Below, in pieces: positions 18,451 to 28,177 of a stretch of 64,000 bases of DNA. The position numbers were made by a program, and so were the translations under genes. Within the stretch, counting starts at the first letter, position 1. Every line of letters starts with the position of its first letter. This DNA comes from an uncultured Bacteroidota bacterium. Lineage in GTDB: Bacteria; Bacteroidota; Bacteroidia; Flavobacteriales; Flavobacteriaceae. A model generated the notes under the pieces. That model was not told where the DNA came from, did no database searches, and saw nothing but the letters and a program-made list of their open reading frames with translations. The stretch is from positions 1 through 64,000 of the forward strand of contig CACCIQ010000002.1 of assembly GCA_902546095.1 (NCBI GenBank). Direction: 5' to 3'.

Positions 18451-19740
18451 ATGAGAATTATAATAATTACAATACTTATAACCTTCGGATTTTATTCTCA
18501 GGGTCAAAAGAAAGAATTAAGAAAAATTGACAAGTTAATCCTTGAATCATTTTATGAAGAAGCTAAAGACGAACTTGATATTTCTAAATCTTTAATCCTT
18601 TCATCTGAAGAAAAATACAAAGCACAGTTTTATTTTTACGATGCTAAAGTTAGTAATGAATTAAAAGATTTTAAAGCTGCAATTTCATCATTGAATAGTC
18701 TTTTGAAAATCAATAAATCAATTTATCCAACTAAGGTGGAGCAAGAATATGAAAACTTAAGTATTATAATATCTAATTCAGTTGTCAATGCTGCAGTTAA
18801 AGATAATCAGGATGGTAATTTTTTAGATGCTGCTGACAAACTCATTATGGCTTACGAAATGGATAAAGATCAGTATAAAGATTACTTATACTTTGCTGCT
18901 GGTAGTGCTGTTAATGGAAAAGATTATGATAGAGCACTAGAGTATTATGTCATGTTGAAAGATATGGATTACACTGGTATAATTGATGAGTATTTTGTTA
19001 CCAATAATGAAACAGGTGTTGAAGAAAAAGTTTCTAAAACAGAGTTTGATTTATTAAAATCATCAAAAGATTACTCAAACCCTCGTACCGGTCAAACTGA
19101 ATCTAGATTTCCAGAAATTGTCAAAAACATAGCTCTCATTTATGTTCAACAAGGAAAAAATGATATTGCTGAAAAAGCAATTAAAGAAGCCAGAGAGATT
19201 CAACCCGATGACGTTAGCCTTCTTCTTAATGAGGCAGATTTATATATCAGAATTAGTAATAACTCTGACGATGAATATGAAGCATTATTATACAGGAATA
19301 AGTTTAAAGATTTAATGCAAAAAGCAATTGAATTAGATCCTAACAATGGTATTTTGTACTATAATTTAGGTGTTATATATGCAGAACAAGGTGAGTTAGA
19401 ACTTGCTAAGGAAAAATATACAGAAGCTATTGCATTAATTCCTGATTATGTAGATGCATATCTGAATTTAGTTTCTGTAATTCTTGAGGATGAAGTAAAA
19501 ATTGTAGAGGAAATGAATAGTTTAGGTAATTCAAGTAAGGATAATCTTAGATATGATGAATTAAAGCTTGAACGTGAGGATCTTTATAAGGAATGTGTGC
19601 CTTTACTAGAGGAGTTGATAAAAGTATCTCCCGAAAATATAGATGCCCTTAATACATTAAAAAATATTTACGGAGTTCTGGGTAACAATGAAGGCTTTAT
19701 GCAGTTAAAAGCTAAAATTGAGGAGTTACAAGCTAATTAA
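18451..19740 (+). CDS. Exported tetratricopeptide-repeat protein
   Basis: This 429-aa protein has a signal peptide (about 1-18, ending FYSQGQ) and a helical-repeat body. Tetratricopeptide-like repeats are visible at about 225-255 (IALIYVQQGKNDIAEKAIKE), 290-345 (DPNNGILYYNLGVIYAEQGE, then ELAKEKYTEAIAL) and near the C-terminus (ENIDALNTLKNIYGVLGN). It is likely a periplasmic or outer-membrane-associated scaffold. It lies 18 bp after gyrA on the same strand and is probably co-transcribed, an association I recall for Bacteroidota. Binding partners are unknown. Its 3' end overlaps the convergent C40 peptidase gene by 4 bp. Confidence 0.85.
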   Translation: MRIIIITILITFGFYSQGQKKELRKIDKLILESFYEEAKDELDISKSLILSSEEKYKAQFYFYDAKVSNELKDFKAAISSLNSLLKINKSIYPTKVEQEYENLSIIISNSVVNAAVKDNQDGNFLDAADKLIMAYEMDKDQYKDYLYFAAGSAVNGKDYDRALEYYVMLKDMDYTGIIDEYFVTNNETGVEEKVSKTEFDLLKSSKDYSNPRTGQTESRFPEIVKNIALIYVQQGKNDIAEKAIKEAREIQPDDVSLLLNEADLYIRISNNSDDEYEALLYRNKFKDLMQKAIELDPNNGILYYNLGVIYAEQGELELAKEKYTEAIALIPDYVDAYLNLVSVILEDEVKIVEEMNSLGNSSKDNLRYDELKLEREDLYKECVPLLEELIKVSPENIDALNTLKNIYGVLGNNEGFMQLKAKIEELQAN

Positions 19741-20462
19741 CAAATTACTCTTTTTATAAGCTGTAATTTATGAGTTATTTTATTCTCTTCACTATTGAAG
19801 ATTCCCTTTTCGTTTAATCTATCAATTCTTACTCTTCCATATGAGTGAAGTATTTCATTACTATTTAATATTATTCCAACATGTGTAATATTTTCTTTAC
19901 TTTTTCCAAAAAAAGCTAAATCTCCAATCTCTAAGTTTTTGGATACTACATCTCCAATTTTGCTTTGATTTTTTGAATCTCTAGGAATTATTTTGTTAAT
20001 GGTTTTATAAATAGACTGAACTAATCCTGAACAATCAATTCCGTTTTTTGTTTTTCCTCCCCACAAATAGGGACTATTTAAAAATCCTTTTGCTATTTTT
20101 TCAAAGTTTATATTTGAGCCTTTTCCATCATATTTGTAACCCAAAAATTCAGCTGAACTTATTAGACTTCCAGTAGGTACTTCAATTGTGTTATTGTTTT
20201 TAGTTAATTTAATTTCATTTGATGAAAAAATTTTTTTTTGTGATTCAAGCTCCATGTTTTGATTTTTTGTTATTGGTCTAAAATGAAGGTCTCTTATCCA
20301 TCCTCTATATTTATCTAAATTGTTCTCAACATAACTCCATTTATCAGATTTATTTAGGATAGTTAATGTTTCGCCAAAAAAGAACTGACTAATCATTTCA
20401 GATTTTGCATTATCTTTTAATCTTACTGGGATAACATTCAAATCAATTATTCCAAAGCTCAT
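19737..20462 (-). CDS. NlpC/P60 (C40) peptidoglycan endopeptidase with SH3-type N-terminus
   Basis: C40 enzymes cut peptide bonds within cell-wall stem peptides. The catalytic domain at about 122-241 shows the triad Cys144 (GIDCSGLVQ), His194 (THVGII) and His206 (HSYGRV). The N-terminal half holds one clear bacterial SH3-like repeat (about 8-62, ending YRGWIRDLHF) and probably a second at about 80-118, which should bind peptidoglycan. The length is 241 aa. No signal peptide is evident in the chosen start MSFGIIDLNV; no earlier in-frame start is visible, so either export is non-classical or the enzyme recycles wall fragments in the cytoplasm. Confidence 0.9.
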   Translation of the reverse strand: MSFGIIDLNVIPVRLKDNAKSEMISQFFFGETLTILNKSDKWSYVENNLDKYRGWIRDLHFRPITKNQNMELESQKKIFSSNEIKLTKNNNTIEVPTGSLISSAEFLGYKYDGKGSNINFEKIAKGFLNSPYLWGGKTKNGIDCSGLVQSIYKTINKIIPRDSKNQSKIGDVVSKNLEIGDLAFFGKSKENITHVGIILNSNEILHSYGRVRIDRLNEKGIFNSEENKITHKLQLIKRVIC

Positions 20463-20516
20463 AAGTACCTAAAAATACTTCAAATTAAATAAATAATTAA
20501 TTCATTCTTATTTTTT

Positions 20517-20524
20517 TAAATTTG
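20517..20524 (+). promoter_or_regulatory. TAnnTTTG promoter element of the MBL-rhodanese gene
   Basis: TAAATTTG matches the -7 consensus exactly and ends one base before the ATG at 20526. If it is used, transcription would start at or inside the start codon. Confidence 0.4.
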
Positions 20525-20525
20525 T

Positions 20526-21896
20526 ATGGTGTTAGTCGAGCAAATTTACACATCATGTTTATCTCAGGCATCATACTATATTGAAAGTGGTGGAGAGGCT
20601 GCTGTGATTGACCCCTCCAGAGAAACAAATCATTTTATCGAAAAAGCAAAAAAATCAAATTCAGAAATTAAATTCATATTTCAAACCCATTTTCATGCTG
20701 ATTTTGTCAGTGGACATTTAACTCTGTCCAGGAAGACTAAATCTCCTATTGTCTATGGACCTAATGCTGATCCAAAATACGATGCTATCATAGCAAGTGA
20801 CGGAGATATCTTTGAAATTGGTAAAATTAAAATTAAAGTAATTCATACACCAGGTCATACATTAGAAAGTACATCTTTTTTATTGATTGATAAAAATAAT
20901 AATCAGCATTCAATTTTTACAGGTGATACTTTATTTTTAGGTGATGTTGGAATACCAGATGTAGCACAAAGATATAAAGGCGTGAGTAAGGAGGATTTAG
21001 CAGGTCTTTTGTATGATTCAATTAATAACAAAATAAAACCTTTAGATGATAATATTACTGTTTATCCAGGTCACGGAGCAGGTTCTGCATGTGGTAAGAG
21101 TATGATGAAAGAAACAGTAGATTCATTATCCAATCAAAAAATAGTTAATTATTCTCTGAATGGAAAATTAAAAAAAGAGGAATTTGTTCAAGAACTTACT
21201 CATAATCTTCCAGATCCTCCAGCATATTTTCCATCCAATGTTAAACTTAACCAAGAGGGATATAGTGATTTGGATCAGATAATAGAAAAATCATTAAAAA
21301 AAATAGATCCCCTTAATTTTAAAGAATTGATAAATGATGATAGTATTGTTTTGCTTGATACAAGAAAAACAGATCAATTTATTAAATGTCATTTGAAAGA
21401 CTCAATATATATTGGTTTGGATGGTCGTTTTGCACCTTGGGTAGGTGAAGTCTTAAAAGATATTAATACACCAATTGTAATTATTTGCGAATTAAATAGA
21501 GAAAAAGAAGCAATTACTAGATTATCTAGAATTGGGTTCGACAACTGTTTGGGTTATATTTCGTTCGATAATAGCACTAATCTAGAATTATTTCATGACA
21601 CAAATTCTCTTGATAGTATTGATCCAGAAATATTTATAAAAAACAATTCTGATTCGAAAATTTTAGATGTTAGATCTAAAACTGAGTATAATAATGGTTC
21701 ATTAAAAAATGCTATCAATATTCCATTAAATAAAATTGATGCTGATTTGTCTTTCTCTAAGGATGAAAAGCTGCAATTATTTTGTGCAGGTGGATATAGA
21801 AGCGTTATAGCATGTTCAATTTTACTCAAAAATGGATATTCAAACTTAATTAACGTTGAAAAGGGATATTCAGGAATAAAAAAACTAATAAACTAA
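20526..21896 (+). CDS. Metallo-beta-lactamase-fold persulfide dioxygenase fused to rhodanese domains
   Basis: This enzyme probably oxidises glutathione or another low-molecular-weight persulfide to sulfite and moves sulfane sulfur. The MBL domain (about 1-240) has the THFHAD motif (His55, His57, Asp59), then HTPGHT, FTGDTLFLGDVG and YPGHG, as in ETHE1-type enzymes. Two rhodanese modules follow. The first (about 270-355) has an atypical loop around ICELNREKE. The second (about 370-456) has a proper active loop, CAGGYRS, with Cys420. The length is 456 aa. The stop overlaps the start of a second, single-domain rhodanese by 1 nt, so both act in the same sulfur pathway. Confidence 0.92.
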   Translation: MVLVEQIYTSCLSQASYYIESGGEAAVIDPSRETNHFIEKAKKSNSEIKFIFQTHFHADFVSGHLTLSRKTKSPIVYGPNADPKYDAIIASDGDIFEIGKIKIKVIHTPGHTLESTSFLLIDKNNNQHSIFTGDTLFLGDVGIPDVAQRYKGVSKEDLAGLLYDSINNKIKPLDDNITVYPGHGAGSACGKSMMKETVDSLSNQKIVNYSLNGKLKKEEFVQELTHNLPDPPAYFPSNVKLNQEGYSDLDQIIEKSLKKIDPLNFKELINDDSIVLLDTRKTDQFIKCHLKDSIYIGLDGRFAPWVGEVLKDINTPIVIICELNREKEAITRLSRIGFDNCLGYISFDNSTNLELFHDTNSLDSIDPEIFIKNNSDSKILDVRSKTEYNNGSLKNAINIPLNKIDADLSFSKDEKLQLFCAGGYRSVIACSILLKNGYSNLINVEKGYSGIKKLIN

Positions 21897-22276
21897 TGAT
21901 CAATATTAATTTTCTTATAATTTTTTTCTTTTCTATATTTTCTTACTCTCAACCTTACTCAATTAATTTCAATGAATATTTGGAATTAAGTAAAAAAAAT
22001 AAATTTCAGTTAATTGATGTTAGAACCAATGATGAGTTCAATATAAACAGATTAACAAACGCAATTAATATTGACTTCTATGATTCAGTTTTTTTAAGAG
22101 GATTTGAAAAATTTAATAAAGAAGATAATATATTGTTATACTGTAGATCTGGAAGAAGGAGTTTGCTTGGGGCCAAAATTTTAGTAAAAAATGGCTATAA
22201 AAACATTTATGATTTAAAAGGTGGTGTAATCTCTGTTGATAAATCAATTTTAGATTTTACTCCCTTGGATGACTAA
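21896..22276 (+). CDS. Exported single-domain rhodanese
   Basis: This 126-aa protein has a signal peptide (about 1-19, ending FSYSQP) and one rhodanese domain. LIDVRTNDEFN is at 39-49, and the active loop CRSGRRS carries catalytic Cys83. It is expected to handle sulfane sulfur or to act as a thiol chaperone in the periplasm, complementing the cytoplasmic MBL-rhodanese enzyme encoded just upstream (TAATG junction). Its 3' end overlaps the convergent methyltransferase gene by 27 bp. Confidence 0.9.
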   Translation: MININFLIIFFFSIFSYSQPYSINFNEYLELSKKNKFQLIDVRTNDEFNINRLTNAINIDFYDSVFLRGFEKFNKEDNILLYCRSGRRSLLGAKILVKNGYKNIYDLKGGVISVDKSILDFTPLDD

Positions 22277-22861
22277 TGTTCCATTCCAAGACTTAGATTG
22301 ACAGAATTGATAATTATTGACTTCCTTAAATCCAGCATTTTTAAATAATTTTACCCAATCACTAATTTTCAACAGCTTCATTATAGATACCCCAGTTTGC
22401 TCTTGCCAATTGTGGCAATCAGGATTTTCAAAGTAAAAATCCAGTCCAACAACTAATTGACCACCAGGATTTAGCCATTCATCATAAATCTTAGTGATTA
22501 GAGTTTCAGGATCCTTGAAATAATAAAAAACTTCCATAGACATAACCACATCTACTTTTTTTTTGGGAATCCAAGTATTTAGGTCTCCATGAAAATATTT
22601 ATTTTTTTTATCAATTTTTTTAGCCTTTTCAATCATTAGTTTTGATCCATCCACCCCAGATGCAACTAAACAATTTTTATTACTTGAAATTAGTCTTACT
22701 GCCCAACCATTTCCACATCCAGCATCGATTATCGAAAACTTTTTCTTAGATAACAATATTAATTCAATTATCTTTTTTACGGGCTCTTTATGGTTTTTTT
22801 CCATCCCCTCATCTTTTCCAGTTTTCACCCAATTTGTGAAAGTTTCTATAGGAGATTTCAT
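22250..22861 (-). CDS. Class I SAM-dependent methyltransferase, unknown substrate
   Basis: This 203-aa protein has a Rossmann-type methyltransferase fold. Motif I is IDAGCGNGWAVRL, preceded by KKKFSI. DVVMSMEVFYYF provides motif IV. WLNPGGQLVVGLDFY follows. The layout resembles the Methyltransf_11/25 families. It is the last gene of the minus-strand unit starting with the sulfatase and GH2, 5 bp after the TIGR02206 gene. A link to polysaccharide breakdown is not evident, since small-molecule methyltransferases are common at operon ends. Substrate unknown. Confidence 0.85.
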   Translation of the reverse strand: MKSPIETFTNWVKTGKDEGMEKNHKEPVKKIIELILLSKKKFSIIDAGCGNGWAVRLISSNKNCLVASGVDGSKLMIEKAKKIDKKNKYFHGDLNTWIPKKKVDVVMSMEVFYYFKDPETLITKIYDEWLNPGGQLVVGLDFYFENPDCHNWQEQTGVSIMKLLKISDWVKLFKNAGFKEVNNYQFCQSKSWNGTLVIQGSKI

Positions 22862-22866
22862 AGTTT

Positions 22867-23559
22867 TTACAAAGATTTTCTAGTAGAAATTACATATGTA
22901 GTATATGTGAAAATAACAATTATGAATTCCCAATATAAAATATAGTAAGGCCATTCACCCAAAATCAGTGGATTATTTACATTTGGTGGATATGCTAAAT
23001 ACATGTAATTAGAATCTATCTGAAAGTTCAATGGCATGACAAATGCAAGAACCATGTTTAAGTATAGTACAACCCTTAGCCAAGAAAATTTTGTTAGTTC
23101 ATAATTTAAGTATAAGTACATAAAAATTGGTAGGAATATAATACCGCCATGAGAAAAATGATAACTAAAATATTCAAAAAAAGAACCATCAAAATTATTA
23201 ATTTGTGGTGTTAAAAATGCTTGAATTCCACCAATTATTCCAGCATAAAATAAAAACTCAAACAAAACTTTATTTCTTTTTGTAAAAAGAATAAAGCAAG
23301 CAATTAAATTTGAAATTCCACACAGGTGCAAAGGTAAATTTTCTGAAATATTCCAGTATCCATTGATTATATTACGTGAATGTTCCGTAAGAGTAGAAAT
23401 TATAAGAAGAACAGCAATAGCTTTGGCTAAATTTAATCTTTGATTATAAGATGATATTCTTCCAATTAATAATAATATAATTATAATAACTAGTGAAACT
23501 GATGTATTTATAATCCACTCATTTGAAAAAAATTCAATCACATAGTTTTCAGTTCCCAT
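22867..23559 (-). CDS. TIGR02206-type (YwaF-like) integral membrane protein
   Basis: This 230-residue protein is almost wholly hydrophobic, with about seven predicted helices. The family-type segment LPLHLCGISNLIACFIL (about 72-88) is present, and the C-terminal half has the pattern WEFIIVIFTYTTYVIS. The first base of its ATG is shared with the end of the GH2 stop (TAATG overlap of 1 nt), so it is tied to the GH2-sulfatase transcript. The family has no proven function. No transporter motif stands out. Confidence 0.82.
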   Translation of the reverse strand: MGTENYVIEFFSNEWIINTSVSLVIIIILLLIGRISSYNQRLNLAKAIAVLLIISTLTEHSRNIINGYWNISENLPLHLCGISNLIACFILFTKRNKVLFEFLFYAGIIGGIQAFLTPQINNFDGSFFEYFSYHFSHGGIIFLPIFMYLYLNYELTKFSWLRVVLYLNMVLAFVMPLNFQIDSNYMYLAYPPNVNNPLILGEWPYYILYWEFIIVIFTYTTYVISTRKSL

Positions 23560-26528
23560 TATTTAAAATAATTAATCATATTAAACAAAATAATCTCTGA
23601 GACTGGATCATAATTTAGGTTTTCTGACAACTTTAATGTAGACAGAACCATTTTACCTTTACCATGTTTCACAATTGAAAGATCTGATCCTGACCATACT
23701 TCACCAGAGCCAATATAATTTCTTTTTAGAATATTTCCATTAGGAATTCTATCAAATGCTATTGTCTGAACTATATTCTTTCCTTTAAAATTTCTTAAAC
23801 TAATAGTTGGAGCAATATTTTCATAAATCCCACTCATATTTACGTTAACTGGAAGTTTATTAAAAAATGGGTGTTTTGAGTTTATATGTAAAATACCATC
23901 CCAAAGTCCTTGGGATATATTTTTAACTGGTTTACTTGGTAAATAATCAACTCCGTCAGCCACAAATGTTAAGTTTGGTCCTATTCTTTTTCTTGTTTTT
24001 CCTGGTATTTTTAAGAAAATAACATTACCTCCTTCAAATGCAAACTTATTTATTTGATCCATTAAATTACTGTAGTCAGTTAACGATTCTTTATTGTTTT
24101 TTTCAACAATATTTCCATCTTTAGAACTATAAAAATCAGTATCACTTTCATTTACAATAACTGTGGTGTTTACATTAGTATTTTTACTAAAAATCTCATA
24201 TTTTATTCCATATTTATTAAAAAAGCTACTAATTCTTTTGTCATCTTTCAATACAGCCACATTAAGGTTTTTTTGATGCTTGGGCAAAGGAAAAACATTA
24301 AATTTTATCGATGTTTGATATTCAACTAAATTTCTTTTAGTTAATGTAACATCTAGCTCATATTCACTTGGCTCTAAGTCATTTCCTAGATTTATTTTAC
24401 CAATATCATTGATACCATTTTTAATTTCATAAACCTTATTTTTAGTATAAATAAGTTCCTTTTTGTTTTTATATAATTTATTTACTGAAATTTTTACTCC
24501 ATTAATTTCTGACTGATTTTCGTTAATTATTAACGTTGAAATTTTAACACTTTCCCCTTTAAAATAATTTCTTTTATTGGTCCTTAAAACAGCTATTTTA
24601 GACAAATTTCCCTCTTTTGTTAGATCATAAGCAAGACCTTTAGGATTTCTCCATAGATCTAGAAGACCTGCACCAATTATCCAGTCACCAGCTGTTAAAG
24701 CATGCACGCAATAGCCAATAACATTATCATTCGATCTTATTGCTTCAAGCATTCTTTTATTTGCAATTCCATGAATTTCTTGCTGTTTTTTATAGAAAGA
24801 ACTAGCATTCTTAAACAGTTTGATTAAACCTGTTTCAATTAACTTTTCTTTAATTTCTTTATTAAACCTTAAATGATATAAATAAGGATAAGTAATAGGG
24901 TTTCCTTTTTTTAGGAATTCAATTTCATTTTCCTCAAGATCAGGAAGACTTCCATATCCAATTTCAGATACATATGAGGGTATATTTGGTACAACATTTC
25001 TTCCAGGTGTTCTGGCATTAAGACCGAGTCTTTTGTTTTCTTCAGGTGTTTTACCGATAGTAAGAAATCCATCAAACTTATTATTATTAATGTTAGGTCC
25101 CGGATAATTATGTATATCATTGAATTTGAAAGCTTTTGTACTGTATGGAAGATAAAGGTTGGCGCCCTCAGCCCATCCTCCTGATTCATCCAGTATTAGC
25201 CTTGTTGGATCGAGCTCTCTTGCTTTTAATGACATTGGTTTAAGCATGTTAGCTAGAACAGGTCTTCTTATTTCATTAAATAACTCCCATTGAACAATGG
25301 AGGGGTGATTTCTATCTCTTAAAATTGATTCTGTAATTTCATTCTCAACTCTTTGTGGTAAATATGGTGTTTCTATGGGCATATCCATACATTCTATTGC
25401 CATACTTCCAACTGTAAGAACCCCAATTGAGTCTGCCAGGTGAAGCCACTCTTTTGGTGGTGGCTTTCTCCAAGGTCTAATCATATTAAATCCTGCATCT
25501 TTTGCTAATAGAATTTCCTTTACCATCATTTCTTTTGAATCAGGATATGATAGTTTTACAGGGTACAATCCTTCAAAAAAGGCTGCTTTTAAGTATAGTG
25601 GTTTATCATTGAGATAAAATTTATTGTTTTTAACAGTAAATTCTCTAAACCCAAAAGTTTCTTTGATTCTGTCAAGTTCAGTAATAATGGTATCCTTATT
25701 GGAAATATTGACCTTTTGTAATTTAATTTCAAACTCATAAAGATTAGGGTTTTCTGGTGACCATATTTGGTGATTCTTAACAGTATTTTTAATCTTTTTT
25801 ATGACTTTTAAATTTGTGTTTTCTAAAGTAAATAGTTCTTCAAAACTTTGTTTTTTATTAATATCAAATATTAGTTTATATAGACCATCGCCAATACCAT
25901 TATTTATCTCATTAATAATTTCAATATCACCATTTCTAAAATTTCCAGTAATAAATACATCATTGATATGAGTCTGCCCAGTGTAAGAAAGAAATACATC
26001 CTGCCATATTCCACCAGTGTATGAACCTCTCCATTGCGGAGTTTCCATCTGACCAATTCCATCAATAATTTTGTCTTGAATTGTTATTGGACCCATTACC
26101 TTTACAATTAATACGTTTTGACTATCATAATTAATAATGTGCTCAACATTAAAACTGAAAGGACTGAAACCTCCCTCATGAAAACCTACAGAATTATTAT
26201 TAAGAAATACTTCAGTTATGTAGTTTGAGGCATTAAAATTGAGATGTATTTTTTTATCCTTATAATCATTGTCTACTTTGAAACTAGTTCTGTAATAAAC
26301 AACCCCTTCATAATCTTTTTTAAATCTCTCCCATACACTCGGGACAGTAATTTTTTCAATTTTTCCCTTTGAGAATCCTTCATCTGTATTGTAAGCTTCT
26401 AATTTCCCAATATTATCATAATCATAGATTATTTCCCATTCTCCATTCAAATAGGTGATGTCATCTCGAATTTGAGAGTAATTAATTATAAATAAAAAAA
26501 TAGATAATATTGATAAAAGCTTTTTCAT
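23559..26528 (-). CDS. Exported glycoside hydrolase family 2 enzyme with extra C-terminal domain
   Basis: This GH2 enzyme would release a terminal beta-linked sugar such as galactose, glucuronate or a derivative. The signal peptide is about 1-19 (ending IINYSQ). A jelly-roll sugar-binding domain (about 25-190, VVYYRTSFKV) is followed by an Ig-like domain and the TIM barrel. The acid/base is Glu419 in WELFNEI and the nucleophile is probably Glu522 in SEIGYGS; the spacing of 103 residues is normal. A further C-terminal part (about 740-989) contains a domain resembling a glutamine-amidotransferase fold (FEGGNVIFLKIPG) found in some GH2 proteins. The length is 989 aa. Its start overlaps the sulfatase stop by 4 nt, so desulfation and hydrolysis are coupled. 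The barrel motif differs from that of LacZ, so I do not name the sugar. Confidence 0.9.
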   Translation of the reverse strand: MKKLLSILSIFLFIINYSQIRDDITYLNGEWEIIYDYDNIGKLEAYNTDEGFSKGKIEKITVPSVWERFKKDYEGVVYYRTSFKVDNDYKDKKIHLNFNASNYITEVFLNNNSVGFHEGGFSPFSFNVEHIINYDSQNVLIVKVMGPITIQDKIIDGIGQMETPQWRGSYTGGIWQDVFLSYTGQTHINDVFITGNFRNGDIEIINEINNGIGDGLYKLIFDINKKQSFEELFTLENTNLKVIKKIKNTVKNHQIWSPENPNLYEFEIKLQKVNISNKDTIITELDRIKETFGFREFTVKNNKFYLNDKPLYLKAAFFEGLYPVKLSYPDSKEMMVKEILLAKDAGFNMIRPWRKPPPKEWLHLADSIGVLTVGSMAIECMDMPIETPYLPQRVENEITESILRDRNHPSIVQWELFNEIRRPVLANMLKPMSLKARELDPTRLILDESGGWAEGANLYLPYSTKAFKFNDIHNYPGPNINNNKFDGFLTIGKTPEENKRLGLNARTPGRNVVPNIPSYVSEIGYGSLPDLEENEIEFLKKGNPITYPYLYHLRFNKEIKEKLIETGLIKLFKNASSFYKKQQEIHGIANKRMLEAIRSNDNVIGYCVHALTAGDWIIGAGLLDLWRNPKGLAYDLTKEGNLSKIAVLRTNKRNYFKGESVKISTLIINENQSEINGVKISVNKLYKNKKELIYTKNKVYEIKNGINDIGKINLGNDLEPSEYELDVTLTKRNLVEYQTSIKFNVFPLPKHQKNLNVAVLKDDKRISSFFNKYGIKYEIFSKNTNVNTTVIVNESDTDFYSSKDGNIVEKNNKESLTDYSNLMDQINKFAFEGGNVIFLKIPGKTRKRIGPNLTFVADGVDYLPSKPVKNISQGLWDGILHINSKHPFFNKLPVNVNMSGIYENIAPTISLRNFKGKNIVQTIAFDRIPNGNILKRNYIGSGEVWSGSDLSIVKHGKGKMVLSTLKLSENLNYDPVSEIILFNMINYFK

Positions 26529-28177
26529 TTATTTAATTTGGAAAAACCTTGGGGAATCACAGGATGAGTCATTTTTTTTAATAATTCTCTCATTTCCTTA
26601 GTTTTTGGATGATTATCATTAAAAATTAAATTATTCCACTCCTTTGGATCATTAGCATTATTATAAAGTTCCTCCTGTCCATTGTTGTATAAAATATACC
26701 TCCAATCTTTTGTTCTGATTGAATAATGATGATTCGAGGGTATTGTTTCATTTTCATCAGATGAATAAACAACTGTAAGTGCAGCTTCAGGTCCATCCCA
26801 TTTATTTTTTTCTGGGTTTTTTAAAAAGGGTTTTAAACTAAATCCATTAAGTGAACTTCCTTTATCATTTCTTTTAGTAATAAAATCCAGCCCAGCTAGA
26901 TCCAATAGGGTAGGATAGACATCGATCAAAGAGACTGGATGATTAACTTTTGTGTTTGGTTTTGATACTCCAGGTGCTCTAATGATTAAAGGAACTCTTG
27001 TGCTTTCTTCCCATAAAGAGTTTTTATAAACATGTTCTTTTTCACCCATTGTCCACCCATGGTCACTTGCAATAATTACAATTGTATTATCCTTAAGTTT
27101 AGTTTTATTCACGGCATCCAATACTTGACCTATATTTTCATCTACAGCTGTAACACATGCCAAATATGCTTGCGTAAATCTCTTCAATCCTTCTTTATTA
27201 TCATCATACGAGGCAACTAAATTTTTATACATCTCTATTGATCTAACTCTCCTGCCTTTTGTTTCAAATTGGTCAACTAAATGAAGGAAGGTATCATCCT
27301 TGTCATTTTCTAGAATATTTGCAAGTTGAATATCTTCAAGGGGATACATGTCAAAATATTTCTGCGGTACAATTAAAGGGGTGTGAGGTCTTAAAAAACC
27401 AACAGCCATGAAAAAAGGATTCTCATCATCAGAATTAGCAAGCTCAAGAAGTCTTTTTTCGGCCCATTCAGCATTAATTTCATCAGGTGTCAAATCTCTA
27501 TCATTATCATCTACATATTTGAAATCTCTACCTTGTCTTTGAGGTCCATATGCCCATCTAACTTGTTTCCCATCAACTTTAATACCCTCAAGGTTGATTA
27601 GGGGTCCATAGGATCCATCAATAGGTCCACCTGCCATGTTCCATCCATCTAATTCTTTTATAACTCTATATGGTTTGGGAACATCAGGATGAGCAATTCC
27701 TGGTTTTCCTTTTTTCCATTCACCGATATAAGCAACAGGGCTGTAGTCAGCTTCATGTTTAAACTCAGTCCAAATACTTTTTTCATTTTGATGCAATAAC
27801 TTTCCACTACCGATAACGTTATAGTCATTTTCTTTAAACTTTTCCATTATTGTCTTTGTGTTTTTTAATACTTCATTATTTTTCCAATTGTATTGCCAAA
27901 GATGTGATGAAATGTGGGGATAAACTCCTGTAAACATGCTGGCTCTAGATGGTCCACACATTGGGTCATTTGAATAAGCATTTGTAAACGATAAGGCTGT
28001 TTCTGAAAATTTCTTGATGTTGGGCGTTAGTACTTGTGGATGCCCCATTAAGTCTTCATTATAGTCATTTAAATCGTCAACCATTATTAATAAAATATTT
28101 GGTTTTTCAATAGATGAATTATTACATCCTACAAATAGAAAAAAAAGGAGTATAGTGGTTATAGTGTTTCTTATCAT
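26525..28177 (-). CDS. Lipoprotein sulfatase of the S1 (formylglycine) family
   Basis: This sulfatase should remove O-sulfate groups from a carbohydrate. The ATG at 28177 begins a clear lipoprotein signal (LFFLFVGC, Cys18), so I prefer it to a GTG ten codons upstream. Metal-binding residues are in PNILLIMVDDLND. The maturation motif is CGPSR, with Cys74 (numbered from this start) converted to formylglycine. The length is 550 aa. The overall pattern, including WKNNEVLKNTKTIMEKFKEN and ASDHGWTMGEKEHVYKNSLW, resembles iduronate-2-sulfatase-like S1 members (S1_7). It overlaps the GH2 gene by 4 nt. The formylglycine-generating enzyme is not in this window. The product probably sits on the cell surface or facing the periplasm. 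Confidence 0.92.
   Translation of the reverse strand: MIRNTITTILLFFLFVGCNNSSIEKPNILLIMVDDLNDYNEDLMGHPQVLTPNIKKFSETALSFTNAYSNDPMCGPSRASMFTGVYPHISSHLWQYNWKNNEVLKNTKTIMEKFKENDYNVIGSGKLLHQNEKSIWTEFKHEADYSPVAYIGEWKKGKPGIAHPDVPKPYRVIKELDGWNMAGGPIDGSYGPLINLEGIKVDGKQVRWAYGPQRQGRDFKYVDDNDRDLTPDEINAEWAEKRLLELANSDDENPFFMAVGFLRPHTPLIVPQKYFDMYPLEDIQLANILENDKDDTFLHLVDQFETKGRRVRSIEMYKNLVASYDDNKEGLKRFTQAYLACVTAVDENIGQVLDAVNKTKLKDNTIVIIASDHGWTMGEKEHVYKNSLWEESTRVPLIIRAPGVSKPNTKVNHPVSLIDVYPTLLDLAGLDFITKRNDKGSSLNGFSLKPFLKNPEKNKWDGPEAALTVVYSSDENETIPSNHHYSIRTKDWRYILYNNGQEELYNNANDPKEWNNLIFNDNHPKTKEMRELLKKMTHPVIPQGFSKLNK

Noticed and set aside
22250..23559. Methyltransferase and TIGR02206 protein as members of the polysaccharide system
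   Set aside because: They are linked to the sulfatase-GH2 unit only by overlap; neither carries a carbohydrate-related motif, so I leave their roles open.
24911..25189. 92-codon frame on the minus strand inside the GH2 gene
   Set aside because: It is an alternative frame inside a well-supported GH2 coding sequence with all catalytic residues.
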